Positions 26,931 to 35,331 of a DNA stretch of 64,000 bases are shown here, one piece after another. The stretch's first letter is position 1, and each line of letters begins with the position of its first letter. This DNA comes from Comamonas resistens. GTDB lineage: Bacteria > Pseudomonadota > Gammaproteobacteria > Burkholderiales > Burkholderiaceae_C. The notes under the pieces were generated by a model. It was not told where the DNA came from and ran no database searches. It saw only the letters and a program-made list of their open reading frames with translations. The stretch is taken from positions 1,488,001-1,552,000 of the forward strand of contig NZ_CP125947.1 in NCBI RefSeq assembly GCF_030064165.1. The letters run 5' to 3'. The position numbers were made by a program, and so were the translations under genes.

Positions 26931-27875
26931 GTGAGCGATCAAGACTGGATGGAGCAGGCCCGCGCCCTGGTGGGCCGGCAATACGGGCGCATCTACGCCT
27001 GGGACCCGGTCAACCGGCCCATGATTCGCCATTGGTGCGAGCTGATGGGCGTGGAGATGCGCAGCAACGCCGAGGGCCGGGCCATTGCGCCGGCGGCCAT
27101 GCTGCAGGTCTGGTGCATGGCCGGCCCCGAGGCCAACCACTACCCCGAGGGATCCACCACCGACAACCCCTTCGAGGTGCTGGGCTGCCTGGAGGCTCAG
27201 GGCTTTGCGGCGGTGGTGGCGGTGAACTCCGAGTTCAGCTTTGCACGCGATGTGCTCGAAGGCGAGCGGCTGTACTGCACCACGCGGCTGGAGAGCCTGA
27301 GCGAGCAAAAGACCACGGCCCTGGGCGTGGGCTATTTCGTGACGGTCGTCATGGACTACTACGCCCAGGGCGAAGCGGGTGGCGCGGACGATCCCGTGGG
27401 CCAGCAGCTGTTCCGCGTCTTCAAGTACCGTCCCGCGCAGCAGGCCAGGCCGGTGGCTGCCGGCGCGCCGTCCGTGCCCGTGATTCCACGCGCCATGCCG
27501 GGTCTGAACGACGACAACCGCTTCTTCTGGGAAGGCGCCCAGCAGGGTCGGCTGCTGATCCAGCGCTGCCAGGGCTGCGGCGACCTGCACCATCCGCCCG
27601 GGCCGGTCTGCCCCCAGTGCCAGAGCTTCGAGTGGGACACGGTGCAGGCCAGCGGCCGGGGCACGGTGTACTCCTATGTGGTCATGCACTACCCCGAGGT
27701 GCCGCCCTACGAATACCCGAATCCCATCGGCCTGATCGAGCTGGAAGAGGGCGTGCGCGTGGTCGCGCAGCTGGTGGGCGTCCAGCCCGATCAGATGCAG
27801 ATCGGCATGCCGGTGCAGGTGGAGTTCAACACCTTCGGCGAGTTGACCCTGCCGCAGTTCCGCCCTGTGGCTTGA
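26931..27875 (+). CDS. ChsH2-like MaoC/DUF35 fusion protein
   Basis: The protein has 314 residues from a GTG start at 26931, supported by CAAAGGAGACG seven bases before it. Residues 1-170 resemble the N-terminal hot-dog domain of MaoC-type dehydratases. Residues 180-314 are a DUF35 domain with a zinc ribbon (C-x2-C-x11-C-x2-C near residues 211-230) and an OB-fold. This fusion is the architecture of mycobacterial ChsH2, which forms a hydratase with ChsH1 and docks the aldolase Ltp2 through DUF35. Both partners are encoded downstream, which strongly supports the assignment. Confidence 0.85.
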   Translation: MSDQDWMEQARALVGRQYGRIYAWDPVNRPMIRHWCELMGVEMRSNAEGRAIAPAAMLQVWCMAGPEANHYPEGSTTDNPFEVLGCLEAQGFAAVVAVNSEFSFARDVLEGERLYCTTRLESLSEQKTTALGVGYFVTVVMDYYAQGEAGGADDPVGQQLFRVFKYRPAQQARPVAAGAPSVPVIPRAMPGLNDDNRFFWEGAQQGRLLIQRCQGCGDLHHPPGPVCPQCQSFEWDTVQASGRGTVYSYVVMHYPEVPPYEYPNPIGLIELEEGVRVVAQLVGVQPDQMQIGMPVQVEFNTFGELTLPQFRPVA

Positions 27876-27885
27876 GGAGCTTGTC

Positions 27886-29001
27886 ATGGACTTTCAATTC
27901 AACGAAGAACAGAGTGCCTTCGCGGACATGGCCCGGGGCCTGTTTGCCGATTACTGCGGCGACGACCAGCTGCGCGAGCACGACCGCTCGGGCCGGCCCT
28001 TCATGCAGCCGCTGTGGCAGCAGTGCGTGGCCGCGGGCCTGCACGGCATTGTGGTGCCCGAAGCGGCCGGCGGACTGGGACTGGGCGCGACCGAGCTGAT
28101 GGCCGTGCTGGAACAGCAGGGCCGCGCGCTGGCCCAGGTGCCGCTGTGGCAACAGCAGGTGGCGGTGGCCGCGCTGGCCCGGTTTGGCGGCGATGGCCAG
28201 AGCATTGGCGCCGTCATCGAGGCGGCCATGCAGGGCGAGCTGCTGGCCTTGTCGCTGCAAAGCCTCACGGCCAGCCGCGGCGCGCCGCTGCGCCTGGCGG
28301 ACCAGCGCCTGAGCGGGCGCCTGCAGGCCGTGGCCCTGGCTGGCCAGGCGCATTGGGCCCTGGTGGCCGCCGAGGTCGACGGTGGCGAGCCTCGGCTCGC
28401 TTTGGTCGACCTGCAGGCGGCCGGCGTGCAGCGCGTGCAGGGCATGCGCCAGGACTACTGCGGCGTGGCCGACCTGGGCTTCGAGGGCACGCCCGTGCTG
28501 GCCGTGCTGGGCGCGGGCGCTGCTGCCTGGGCGCAGGAACAGGCCACCGCCTGCCTGGCCGCGCTGCAGCAGGGCCTGACGCAGGAGCAGCTGCGCCGCA
28601 CGGTCGAGTACGTGAGCGAGCGCCAGCAGTTCGACCGGCCCATAGGCACGTTCCAGCTTGTGCAGGGGCAGATGGCCGACGGCTACATCCTGCTGCAGGC
28701 CCAGCGCAGCGCGCTGTGCCAGCTGGTGTGGCGCCTGGATGCGTGCCTGCCCTGCGTGCCCCAGGCGCATGCGGTGCGCGCCCAGTCCAACGAGCTGGGC
28801 CTCAAGGTGGGCCGCATGGCCCAGCACGTGCATGGCGGCATGGGCGTGGATGTGACCTACCCCATGCACCGCTTCCTGCTCTGGTGCCGCGCGCTGGCGG
28901 CCGAGCTGGGCAGCGCCGAGCACCACCTGCAAGCCCTCGGCCAGTGGCTGGCCGGCCACGGCTGCCTGGGCTGGAAGTACGACCTGCCCGAAGACCGATA
29001 A
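27886..29001 (+). CDS. Acyl-CoA dehydrogenase, ChsE1-type degenerate subunit
   Basis: An acyl-CoA dehydrogenase-fold protein of 371 residues. The N-terminal FNEEQSAFADMAR and C-terminal VHGGMGVDVTYPMHR are clear, while the middle beta domain lacks the usual flavin-binding EPGAGSD segment. This is typical of one subunit of the mixed ChsE1/ChsE2 enzyme that oxidises the three-carbon side chain of C22 steroid-CoA thioesters. The complete partner is encoded at 30660. It starts 10 bases after the ChsH2-like gene. Confidence 0.83.
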   Translation: MDFQFNEEQSAFADMARGLFADYCGDDQLREHDRSGRPFMQPLWQQCVAAGLHGIVVPEAAGGLGLGATELMAVLEQQGRALAQVPLWQQQVAVAALARFGGDGQSIGAVIEAAMQGELLALSLQSLTASRGAPLRLADQRLSGRLQAVALAGQAHWALVAAEVDGGEPRLALVDLQAAGVQRVQGMRQDYCGVADLGFEGTPVLAVLGAGAAAWAQEQATACLAALQQGLTQEQLRRTVEYVSERQQFDRPIGTFQLVQGQMADGYILLQAQRSALCQLVWRLDACLPCVPQAHAVRAQSNELGLKVGRMAQHVHGGMGVDVTYPMHRFLLWCRALAAELGSAEHHLQALGQWLAGHGCLGWKYDLPEDR

Positions 29002-29027
29002 GAAGAGTGTTCCAAGGAGACAACGCG

Positions 29028-29444
29028 ATGAGCAAGCCAAGCCCCCGCTTCGAGACGGTGAACGTCGGCGATGAACTGCAACCCCTGAGCGTGCCCGTCA
29101 CCGTGCCGCTGATCACGGGCGGCGCCATCGCCACGCGCGACTACCAGAACGTGCACCACGACGCCGATGCCGCGCGCGCCCTGGGCTCGCCCCACATCTT
29201 CATGAACATCCTGACCACTAACGGCCTGGTGCAGCGCTTCGTCGAAAGCTGGGCCGGCTCGGGTTCGCGCCTGATGGACCTGAAGATCCGCCTGGGCGCG
29301 CCCAACTACCCGGGCGACACCCTGCAGTTCACCGGCGCCATCACCGGCAAGCACGAGGCCACGCGCAGCGTGCAGGTCGCGCTCAAGGGCACGAACTCCA
29401 TGGGCGCACACGTCAGCGGCACGGTACAGGTCGCACTGCCATAA
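29028..29444 (+). CDS. ChsH1-like MaoC-family hydratase subunit
   Basis: A protein of 138 residues with the ATG at 29028 behind CCAAGGAGACA. It is a hot-dog-fold protein with the hydratase signature TRDYQNVHHDADAAR, including the catalytic Asp/His pair, which the ChsH2-like partner seems to lack. In Mycobacterium ChsH1 and ChsH2 together hydrate the delta20(22) double bond of the C22 side chain. The length matches ChsH1 and it lies directly upstream of the aldolase gene. The sequence supports a heteromeric hydratase-aldolase complex. Confidence 0.85.
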   Translation: MSKPSPRFETVNVGDELQPLSVPVTVPLITGGAIATRDYQNVHHDADAARALGSPHIFMNILTTNGLVQRFVESWAGSGSRLMDLKIRLGAPNYPGDTLQFTGAITGKHEATRSVQVALKGTNSMGAHVSGTVQVALP

Positions 29445-29467
29445 GAACGATTTGGGGAGACCGCACG

Positions 29468-30649
29468 GTGAATGACCTGAACATTTCCGGGCGCGCGGCC
29501 ATCGTGGGCCTGGGCGCCACCGAGTTTTCCAAGCACTCCGGCCGCAGCGAGCTGCGCCTGGCCATGGAGGCCACGCTGGCCGCGCTGGCCGATGCCGGCA
29601 TAGCTCCGAAGGAGGTGGACGGCTTTTCCTCCTACACCATGGACAAGGTGCCCGAGTACGAGATCGCGCGCCTGCTGGGACTGCCGAACGTGAGCTTCTT
29701 CTCGCAGGTGCCGCACGGCGGCGGCGCGGCCTGCGCGCCCGTGCTGCACGCGGCCATGGCCGTGGCCACGGGCGTGGCCAAGACCGTCGTGGTCTACCGG
29801 GCCATGAACGAGCGCAGCTGGTACCGCTTCGGCACGGGCGACTACGGCTTTCGCTCCCAGCCGTTCTTCGAGAGCGTGAACTTCGGCTGGTACATGCCGC
29901 ACGGCTTCCACACGCCCGCGGCCTGGGTGGGCATGTTCGCGCGCCGCTACATGCACACCTATGGCGCAACCAGCGAGGACTTCGGCCGCGTGGCCGTGGC
30001 CGTGCGCGACTTCGCTGCCACCAACCCGGCGGCCTTCTTCCATGGCAAGCCCATCACGCTGCAAGACCACCAGCAGAGCAAGTGGATCTGCGACCCGCTG
30101 CGCCTGCTGGACTGCTGCCAGGAGTCCGACGGCGCCGTGGCCCTGGTCATCACTTCCAGCGAGCGTGCGCGCGACCTGCGGGCCAGGCCGGTCTACATCA
30201 AGGGCGCGGCCCAGGGAATCAGCGCGGGCCAGCAGTCCATGACCTCGTTCTACCGCGAGGACATCACCGGCCTGCCCGAGATGGGCCATGTGGCGCGCCA
30301 GCTGTGGCGGCAAAGCGGCCTGGGGCCCAAGGACATACAGACGGCGGTGCTGTACGACCACTTCACGCCCTTTGTGCTGACCCAGCTTGAGGAGTTCGGC
30401 TTCTGCGCGCGCGGCGAGGCCAAGGACTTCGTGCGCGCCGGCCAGCACGCGCGTGGCGGCCTGCTGCCCATCAACCCCCACGGCGGCCAGCTGGGCGAGG
30501 CCTATATCCACGGCATGAACGGCATTGCCGAAGGCGTGCGCCAGGTGCGCGGAACCTCGGTCAACCAGATTGCCGACGTGCGCAACGTGGTGGTCACGGC
30601 CGGCACCGGCGTGCCCACCAGTGGCCTGATCCTGGGCGATGCGGTTTGA
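29468..30649 (+). CDS. Ltp2-like thiolase-fold retro-aldolase
   Basis: A protein of 393 residues, GTG start behind GGGGAGACC. It has the SCP-x/Ltp thiolase fold (AAIVGLGATEFSK at the N-terminus, HGGQLGEAYIHGMNG near the C-terminus) but no nucleophilic Cys context of true thiolases. Ltp2 and the proteobacterial Sal-type enzymes split the 22-hydroxylated side chain by retro-aldol reaction, giving a 17-keto steroid and propionyl-CoA. Position between ChsH1-like and ChsE2-like genes matches the igr operon logic. The product would feed the tes pathway as an androstane-17-one. Confidence 0.87.
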   Translation: MNDLNISGRAAIVGLGATEFSKHSGRSELRLAMEATLAALADAGIAPKEVDGFSSYTMDKVPEYEIARLLGLPNVSFFSQVPHGGGAACAPVLHAAMAVATGVAKTVVVYRAMNERSWYRFGTGDYGFRSQPFFESVNFGWYMPHGFHTPAAWVGMFARRYMHTYGATSEDFGRVAVAVRDFAATNPAAFFHGKPITLQDHQQSKWICDPLRLLDCCQESDGAVALVITSSERARDLRARPVYIKGAAQGISAGQQSMTSFYREDITGLPEMGHVARQLWRQSGLGPKDIQTAVLYDHFTPFVLTQLEEFGFCARGEAKDFVRAGQHARGGLLPINPHGGQLGEAYIHGMNGIAEGVRQVRGTSVNQIADVRNVVVTAGTGVPTSGLILGDAV

Positions 30650-30659
30650 GGGAGATGCC

Positions 30660-31841
30660 ATGTTCATTGATCTGACCCCCGAGCAGCATGCGCTGCGCCT
30701 CCAGTGCCGCGACTACTTCCAGGCGCTGATGACGCCCGAGCTCAAGGCCCGCATGCGCGGCGCCGAGGGCGGCGACGAATACCGCGCCCTGATCCGCGAG
30801 ATGGGCCGCGACGGCTGGCTGGCCATAGGCTGGCCCAGAGAGTACGGCGGCCAGGGCCTGTCGGCCACCGAGCAACTGATCTTCATGGAGGAGGCCAATA
30901 TCGCGGGCGCGCCGCTGCCCTTCGTGACCATCAGCACCGTGGGCCCGGCGCTGATGGCGCACGGCTCCGAGGCGCAGAAGCAGGAGTTCCTGCCCGGCAT
31001 GGCCAGCGGCGACACTATCTTCGCCATCGGCTACTCCGAGCCCGGCGCGGGCTCGGACTTGGCCGTGCTCAAGACCCAGGCCAGCCTGCAGGGCGACCTG
31101 CACAGCGGCCACTTTGTGGTCAATGGGCAGAAGCTCTGGACCTCGGGCGTGGAGGCGGCCGACTACGTCTGGCTGGCCGTGCGTACCAGTCCCGATCTGG
31201 CGCGCCACAAGGGCATTTCCATCATGGTGGTGGATACGCGAGCCCCCGGCTTTTCGCACACGCTGATCGAGACCGTGGGCGTGTACACGGCGGCCACCTA
31301 CTACGACAACGTGCAGGTGCCGGCCAGCCGCCTGGTGGGGCCGCTCCACGGTGGCTGGAAGCTCATCACCGCGCAGCTCAACCACGAGCGCCTGGGCCTG
31401 GGCGCCTGGTCCGACAAGGTGTTCGGCCCCTTTACCCGGGTGCTGCAATGGGCCAAGGCCAGGGACGAGGACGGGCGCTGTGCCATGGACCAGGCCTGGG
31501 TGCGCCGCAGCCTGGCCGAATGCTATGTGCGGCTGGAGGCCCAGCGCCTGACCAATCTGCGCATTGCCGCCAGCCTGGAGGCCGGCGCGCTGGATGTGAG
31601 CCTGGCCTCGGCTTCCAAGGTCTATGGCTCCGAAGGCGTGGTCGAGGTGCTGCACAAGCTCATGGACATCGTGGGCAGCAGCGCCCTGGTGCGCGGCGGC
31701 TCGGCCGCGGCCTATCTGATGGGCGAGCTGGAGTACGAGCTGCGCGTGGCCACCATCAACACCTTTGGCGGCGGCACCAACGAGATCCAGCGCGAGCTGA
31801 TCGCCCAGTTCGGCCTGGGCCTGCCGCGCCCGCAGCGCTGA
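30660..31841 (+). CDS. Acyl-CoA dehydrogenase, ChsE2-type catalytic subunit
   Basis: A complete acyl-CoA dehydrogenase of 393 residues from the ATG at 30660 (TGAGGGAGA precedes it). GYSEPGAGSDLAVLK, NGQKLWTSG, NHERLGLG and NTFGGGTNEIQRELIAQ are the flavin and active-site segments. It complements the degenerate ChsE1-type subunit of the same operon. Together they would introduce the double bond next to the thioester of the steroid side chain. The aldolase gene stops 10 bases upstream. Confidence 0.86.
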   Translation: MFIDLTPEQHALRLQCRDYFQALMTPELKARMRGAEGGDEYRALIREMGRDGWLAIGWPREYGGQGLSATEQLIFMEEANIAGAPLPFVTISTVGPALMAHGSEAQKQEFLPGMASGDTIFAIGYSEPGAGSDLAVLKTQASLQGDLHSGHFVVNGQKLWTSGVEAADYVWLAVRTSPDLARHKGISIMVVDTRAPGFSHTLIETVGVYTAATYYDNVQVPASRLVGPLHGGWKLITAQLNHERLGLGAWSDKVFGPFTRVLQWAKARDEDGRCAMDQAWVRRSLAECYVRLEAQRLTNLRIAASLEAGALDVSLASASKVYGSEGVVEVLHKLMDIVGSSALVRGGSAAAYLMGELEYELRVATINTFGGGTNEIQRELIAQFGLGLPRPQR

Positions 31842-31878
31842 GCATGGCGCCCACAAAAGCAAGAGGAGGAGACCCAGG

Positions 31879-33660
31879 ATGAGCGTATCGACCACCGTGC
31901 CGCCGCGCGAGCAGACCCAGCAGAAGCTGGACCGCCGCTCGGCCATTGCCGCCAGGTACCTGGCATCCCTGCCGTACACCACGGCCGACCGGCTCGAGGA
32001 CAGTGCGCGCCAGTTCGGCGAGCGCAGCCTGGTGCTCGAAGGCTTGCAGCGCTACAGCTACGCCGAGGTCAACCGGCGCGCCAACCAGGTGGCGCGTGCG
32101 CTGCGCCAGCAGGGCGTGGTCCGGGGCGACGTGGTGGCCCTGGCCATGGAGAACCGCGCCGCCTTCTTCTTCGCCTGGTTCGGCATCGCCAAGCTGGGCG
32201 CCGTAGTGGCCTTCATCAACACCCATGTGTCGGGCCGGCTGCTGCAGCATGCGCTGGAGGTGACCGGGGCCCGCCATGCCATCGTCGGCGGGGAATGCTC
32301 GGCGCGCTTTGCGGAGGTTGAAGACCTGGCGCTGTGGCACTGGCCCGATGCCGGAGCGGGCGAGTCTTGCGGCCCGGACCTGCAGGCCCTGGCCGGTGCC
32401 CAGGACGGTGGCAATGTGCCGCAAGAGTGGCGTGACGGGCTCAGGGCAGGCGACACGGCCCAGTACATCTTCACCTCGGGCACCACCGGCCTGCCCAAGG
32501 CGGCCATCGTCAGCCATGCGCGCTGGCTCATGGCGGGCGACTGCATGCAGGAGCTGTGGGGCATGGGCGTGGACGACTGCATGTACTGCTTTCTGCCGCT
32601 GTATCACGGCGCGGCCTCGATGTCGCTCACGTCCACGGCGCTGGGCGCGGGCTCCGCCATCCTGGTGCGGCGCAAGTTCAGCCGCAGCGAGTTCTGGACC
32701 GACGTGCGCCGCCATGGCGTCACTTTCTGCCAATACGTGGGCGAGATCTGCCGCTTTTTGCTCAGCGCGCCGGCCCGGGCCGATGATCGTGAGCACATGC
32801 TACGCAAGATGGCCGGCACCGGCCTGTCGCCCGAGATCTGGCAGCAGTGGACCAGCCGCTTCGGCGAGGACTTCCAGATCTTCGAGGGCTGGGGCAGCAC
32901 CGAGGCTAACACCAGCAGCATCAACCTGGACAACCGCATAGGCTCCTGCGGCCGCATTCCGTTCTGGGAGAAGACCAACCTGCGCCTGGTGCGCTACGAC
33001 CAGGAGCAGGGCGACTACCTGCGCGATGCCGACGGCTTCCTGCAGCTGGCCGCCGTCGGCGAGCCCGGCGAGGCCATAGGCATGCTGATGGCCTACCCCG
33101 ATGTGATGGCCGGGCGTTTCGAGGGCTATACCAGCGCCGAGGCCTCCGAGCAGAAGATCCTGCGCGACGTGTTCGCCCGGGGCGATGCCTGGTGGTCCTC
33201 GGGCGATTTGTTGCGTTGCGACGACGAGGGTTACCTCTGGTTCGTGGACCGCATAGGCGATACCTTCCGCTGGAAGAGCGAGAACGTCTCGACGCTGGAG
33301 GTGGCCGATGCGCTGGGCGACTTCGCCGGCCTGGACGCCATCACCGTCTACGGCGTGCCGGTGCCGGGCCATGGCGGCCGCGCGGGCATGGCGGCGCTGG
33401 TGCTGCGCGAGGGCGCGGGCTTCGATCCGCAGGCCTTCTGGGCGCTGGCCACCAGCCGCCTGCCGCGCTATGCGGCGCCGCTGTTCGTGCGCCTGATGGA
33501 CCAGCCCGACATGACGGGCAACTACAAGCTGCGCAAGGTCGACCTGCAAAGGCAGGGCTATGACCGTGCGCAGACCGGCGATCCGCTCTATGTGCGCGAC
33601 GACCGGCAGCAACGCTATGTGCCGCTTACGGAGGCCGCCGTAGAGCAGGCGCTGGGCTAA
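31879..33660 (+). CDS. Acyl-CoA ligase of the steroid-CoA / FATP-like group
   Basis: An AMP-forming ligase of 593 residues with the P-loop FTSGTTGLPKA near residues 196-206, GWGSTEANTSS as the substrate and adenylate motif, WWSSGDLLR, and a C-terminal hinge and lysine region (NYKLRKVDL). It resembles very-long-chain acyl-CoA synthetases (FATP/FadD19 group), which accept bulky sterol or bile-acid side chains. As the last gene of the operon it would activate the side-chain carboxylate for the dehydrogenase-hydratase-aldolase set. A strong terminator follows at once. Confidence 0.86.
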   Translation: MSVSTTVPPREQTQQKLDRRSAIAARYLASLPYTTADRLEDSARQFGERSLVLEGLQRYSYAEVNRRANQVARALRQQGVVRGDVVALAMENRAAFFFAWFGIAKLGAVVAFINTHVSGRLLQHALEVTGARHAIVGGECSARFAEVEDLALWHWPDAGAGESCGPDLQALAGAQDGGNVPQEWRDGLRAGDTAQYIFTSGTTGLPKAAIVSHARWLMAGDCMQELWGMGVDDCMYCFLPLYHGAASMSLTSTALGAGSAILVRRKFSRSEFWTDVRRHGVTFCQYVGEICRFLLSAPARADDREHMLRKMAGTGLSPEIWQQWTSRFGEDFQIFEGWGSTEANTSSINLDNRIGSCGRIPFWEKTNLRLVRYDQEQGDYLRDADGFLQLAAVGEPGEAIGMLMAYPDVMAGRFEGYTSAEASEQKILRDVFARGDAWWSSGDLLRCDDEGYLWFVDRIGDTFRWKSENVSTLEVADALGDFAGLDAITVYGVPVPGHGGRAGMAALVLREGAGFDPQAFWALATSRLPRYAAPLFVRLMDQPDMTGNYKLRKVDLQRQGYDRAQTGDPLYVRDDRQQRYVPLTEAAVEQALG

Positions 33661-33675
33661 GCCTTCCTGCCTCTG

Positions 33676-33714
33676 AAAAAGCCCGTGGATGCGTCTGCAT
33701 CCACGGGCTTTTTT
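33676..33714 (+). terminator. Terminator of the side-chain operon
   Basis: AAAAAGCCCGTGGATGC, loop GTCT, GCATCCACGGGCTTTTTT: a 17-bp near-perfect stem with a T-run, and an A-run for the reverse direction. Confidence 0.93.
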
Positions 33715-33796
33715 GCATGGGATGCCCGCTGCGAATGCTTAAAAAATAGGCGCCGTATTCTGGTAAATGCCGGGATACGCCAAGTGGGGATAGGAC

Positions 33797-33841
33797 TTAG
33801 TCCTGTCGGACGATGGGGAAAGGGGGCGCCGATTCCAGCAT
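33797..33841 (+). promoter_or_regulatory. Steroid box E before the first DUF1329 gene
   Basis: TTAGTC (33797-33802), CTGTCG, GACGATG (33809-33815). CAGCAT at 33836-33841 is in the -10 position. The start codon follows 119 bases after the box, nearly the same distance as for box F. Confidence 0.7.
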
Positions 33842-33934
33842 CTACTTGTCTGCGAACGGTGCAGGCAGCGGGGCAGCGCGAAGCGTCCGCAGGGTGCGCC
33901 CTGCAGAAAGACCAGAACCAAGGAGACCGAGAAG

Positions 33935-35314
33935 ATGAAGTGTGCAGTGACCAAAACTTCGCTGGCCATGGCGGTGGGCCTGATGCTGTGCGCATCGGCC
34001 CACGCCAAGGCTACAGTGAGCGAAGTGGAGCAATTGGGCAAGGAGCTGACCTGTGTGGGGGCCATCAAGGCCGGCAACAAGGAGGGCACGATCCCCGAGT
34101 TCACCGGCAAGTGGCTGGGCGCGCCGCCCGGCGTGCGGCATAACCCCCACAGCGGCGAGCACCCGGTGGACATTTATGCCGACGAAAAGCCGTTGTTCGT
34201 CATCACGGCGGCCAATGTCGAGCAGTACGCCGACAAGCTCAGTCCGGGCCAGAAGGCCATGTTCCAGAAGTACCCCAAGACCATGCAGATCCCCGTCTAC
34301 AAGGGACATCGCGATTTCCGCTATAGCGACGCAGTTTGCGAGACCATCAAGAAAAATGCGCTGGAGGCCGAGGTAACTGAAAACCAAATGGGGCTCAAGG
34401 GGCGTATGGGAAGCATCAGTTTCCCGTTTCCCAAGACGGGTTTGGAGGCGCTGTGGAACACCTTGCTGCCTACGCGTGCCTATACCGAAGAGAGCCAGGC
34501 CGATGCGGTCAATGTGCTGTCCAACGGCTCCATCGTCTACGGGCGCAACGAATCGCGTTACCTTTCGACATTCAATGACCCGGCCAAGATGGGCAAGCCC
34601 ATGGAGGATGTGACAGCTTACGCCTTCACCAGGACGCAGCTTCCCGATCGTGAAAAGGGCACGGTGGTCATCGTGGCCGAGCCGGCCAACTACGGTACGA
34701 CCAAACGCCTGGGCTGGATGTACGACCCGGGTACGCGCCGCGTGCGCCAACTGCCCGACTTCGGCTACGACATGCCGACGCCCGGCACGGGCGGCAAGCT
34801 CACCACCGACTCCGACCGTTTGTTCAATGGTCCGCCCGACCGCTACGACTGGAAGCTGCTGGGCAAGAAGGAGCTGTACATCCCCGCCAACGCCTATCGG
34901 GTGATGCAGCCCAACATCACGTACAAAGATCTGCTCACGCCCAACCATGCAAACCCCAAATACATGCGCTACGAGCTGCGCCGGGTATGGGTAATCGAGG
35001 GCACGCTCAAGCCGGGCTACCGCCACGTCTATGGCAAGCGCGTGATGTATGCCGACGAGGACACGGGCCAGGCCGTGGTGGGCGATATGTACGACGCGCG
35101 CGGCCAGCTGTGGCAGCACGCCTTCATCAACATGTACTACTCGTACGACCTGAACGCTTGGCATGCCGGCGCGTCCTTCTACCACGACCTCAATGCCGGC
35201 TCCTACCTGGGCTATGCGCTGGTCAACGAGCGACCCAATGGACCGATTCTGGACCGCGGCGGGCTGACGCCGTCCATGTACACGCCCGAAGCCGCGCGCA
35301 ACGCAGGCAATTGA
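33935..35314 (+). CDS. DUF1329 periplasmic protein, copy 1
   Basis: A DUF1329 protein of 459 residues with a signal peptide (KTSLAMAVGLMLCASAHAKA, cut after HAKA or HA). DUF1329 proteins are believed to have a LolA-like fold that can hold a lipid, and they are commonly encoded with DUF1302 outer-membrane proteins and RND permeases. Here both partners are nearby. A second copy lies at 38136. About 300 bases near the 5' end are almost identical at DNA level between the copies while the rest diverges. A role in carrying steroids through the periplasm is inferred from box E and the location. Confidence 0.8.
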   Translation: MKCAVTKTSLAMAVGLMLCASAHAKATVSEVEQLGKELTCVGAIKAGNKEGTIPEFTGKWLGAPPGVRHNPHSGEHPVDIYADEKPLFVITAANVEQYADKLSPGQKAMFQKYPKTMQIPVYKGHRDFRYSDAVCETIKKNALEAEVTENQMGLKGRMGSISFPFPKTGLEALWNTLLPTRAYTEESQADAVNVLSNGSIVYGRNESRYLSTFNDPAKMGKPMEDVTAYAFTRTQLPDREKGTVVIVAEPANYGTTKRLGWMYDPGTRRVRQLPDFGYDMPTPGTGGKLTTDSDRLFNGPPDRYDWKLLGKKELYIPANAYRVMQPNITYKDLLTPNHANPKYMRYELRRVWVIEGTLKPGYRHVYGKRVMYADEDTGQAVVGDMYDARGQLWQHAFINMYYSYDLNAWHAGASFYHDLNAGSYLGYALVNERPNGPILDRGGLTPSMYTPEAARNAGN

Positions 35315-35331
35315 TTCCAAGGAGAACACAC

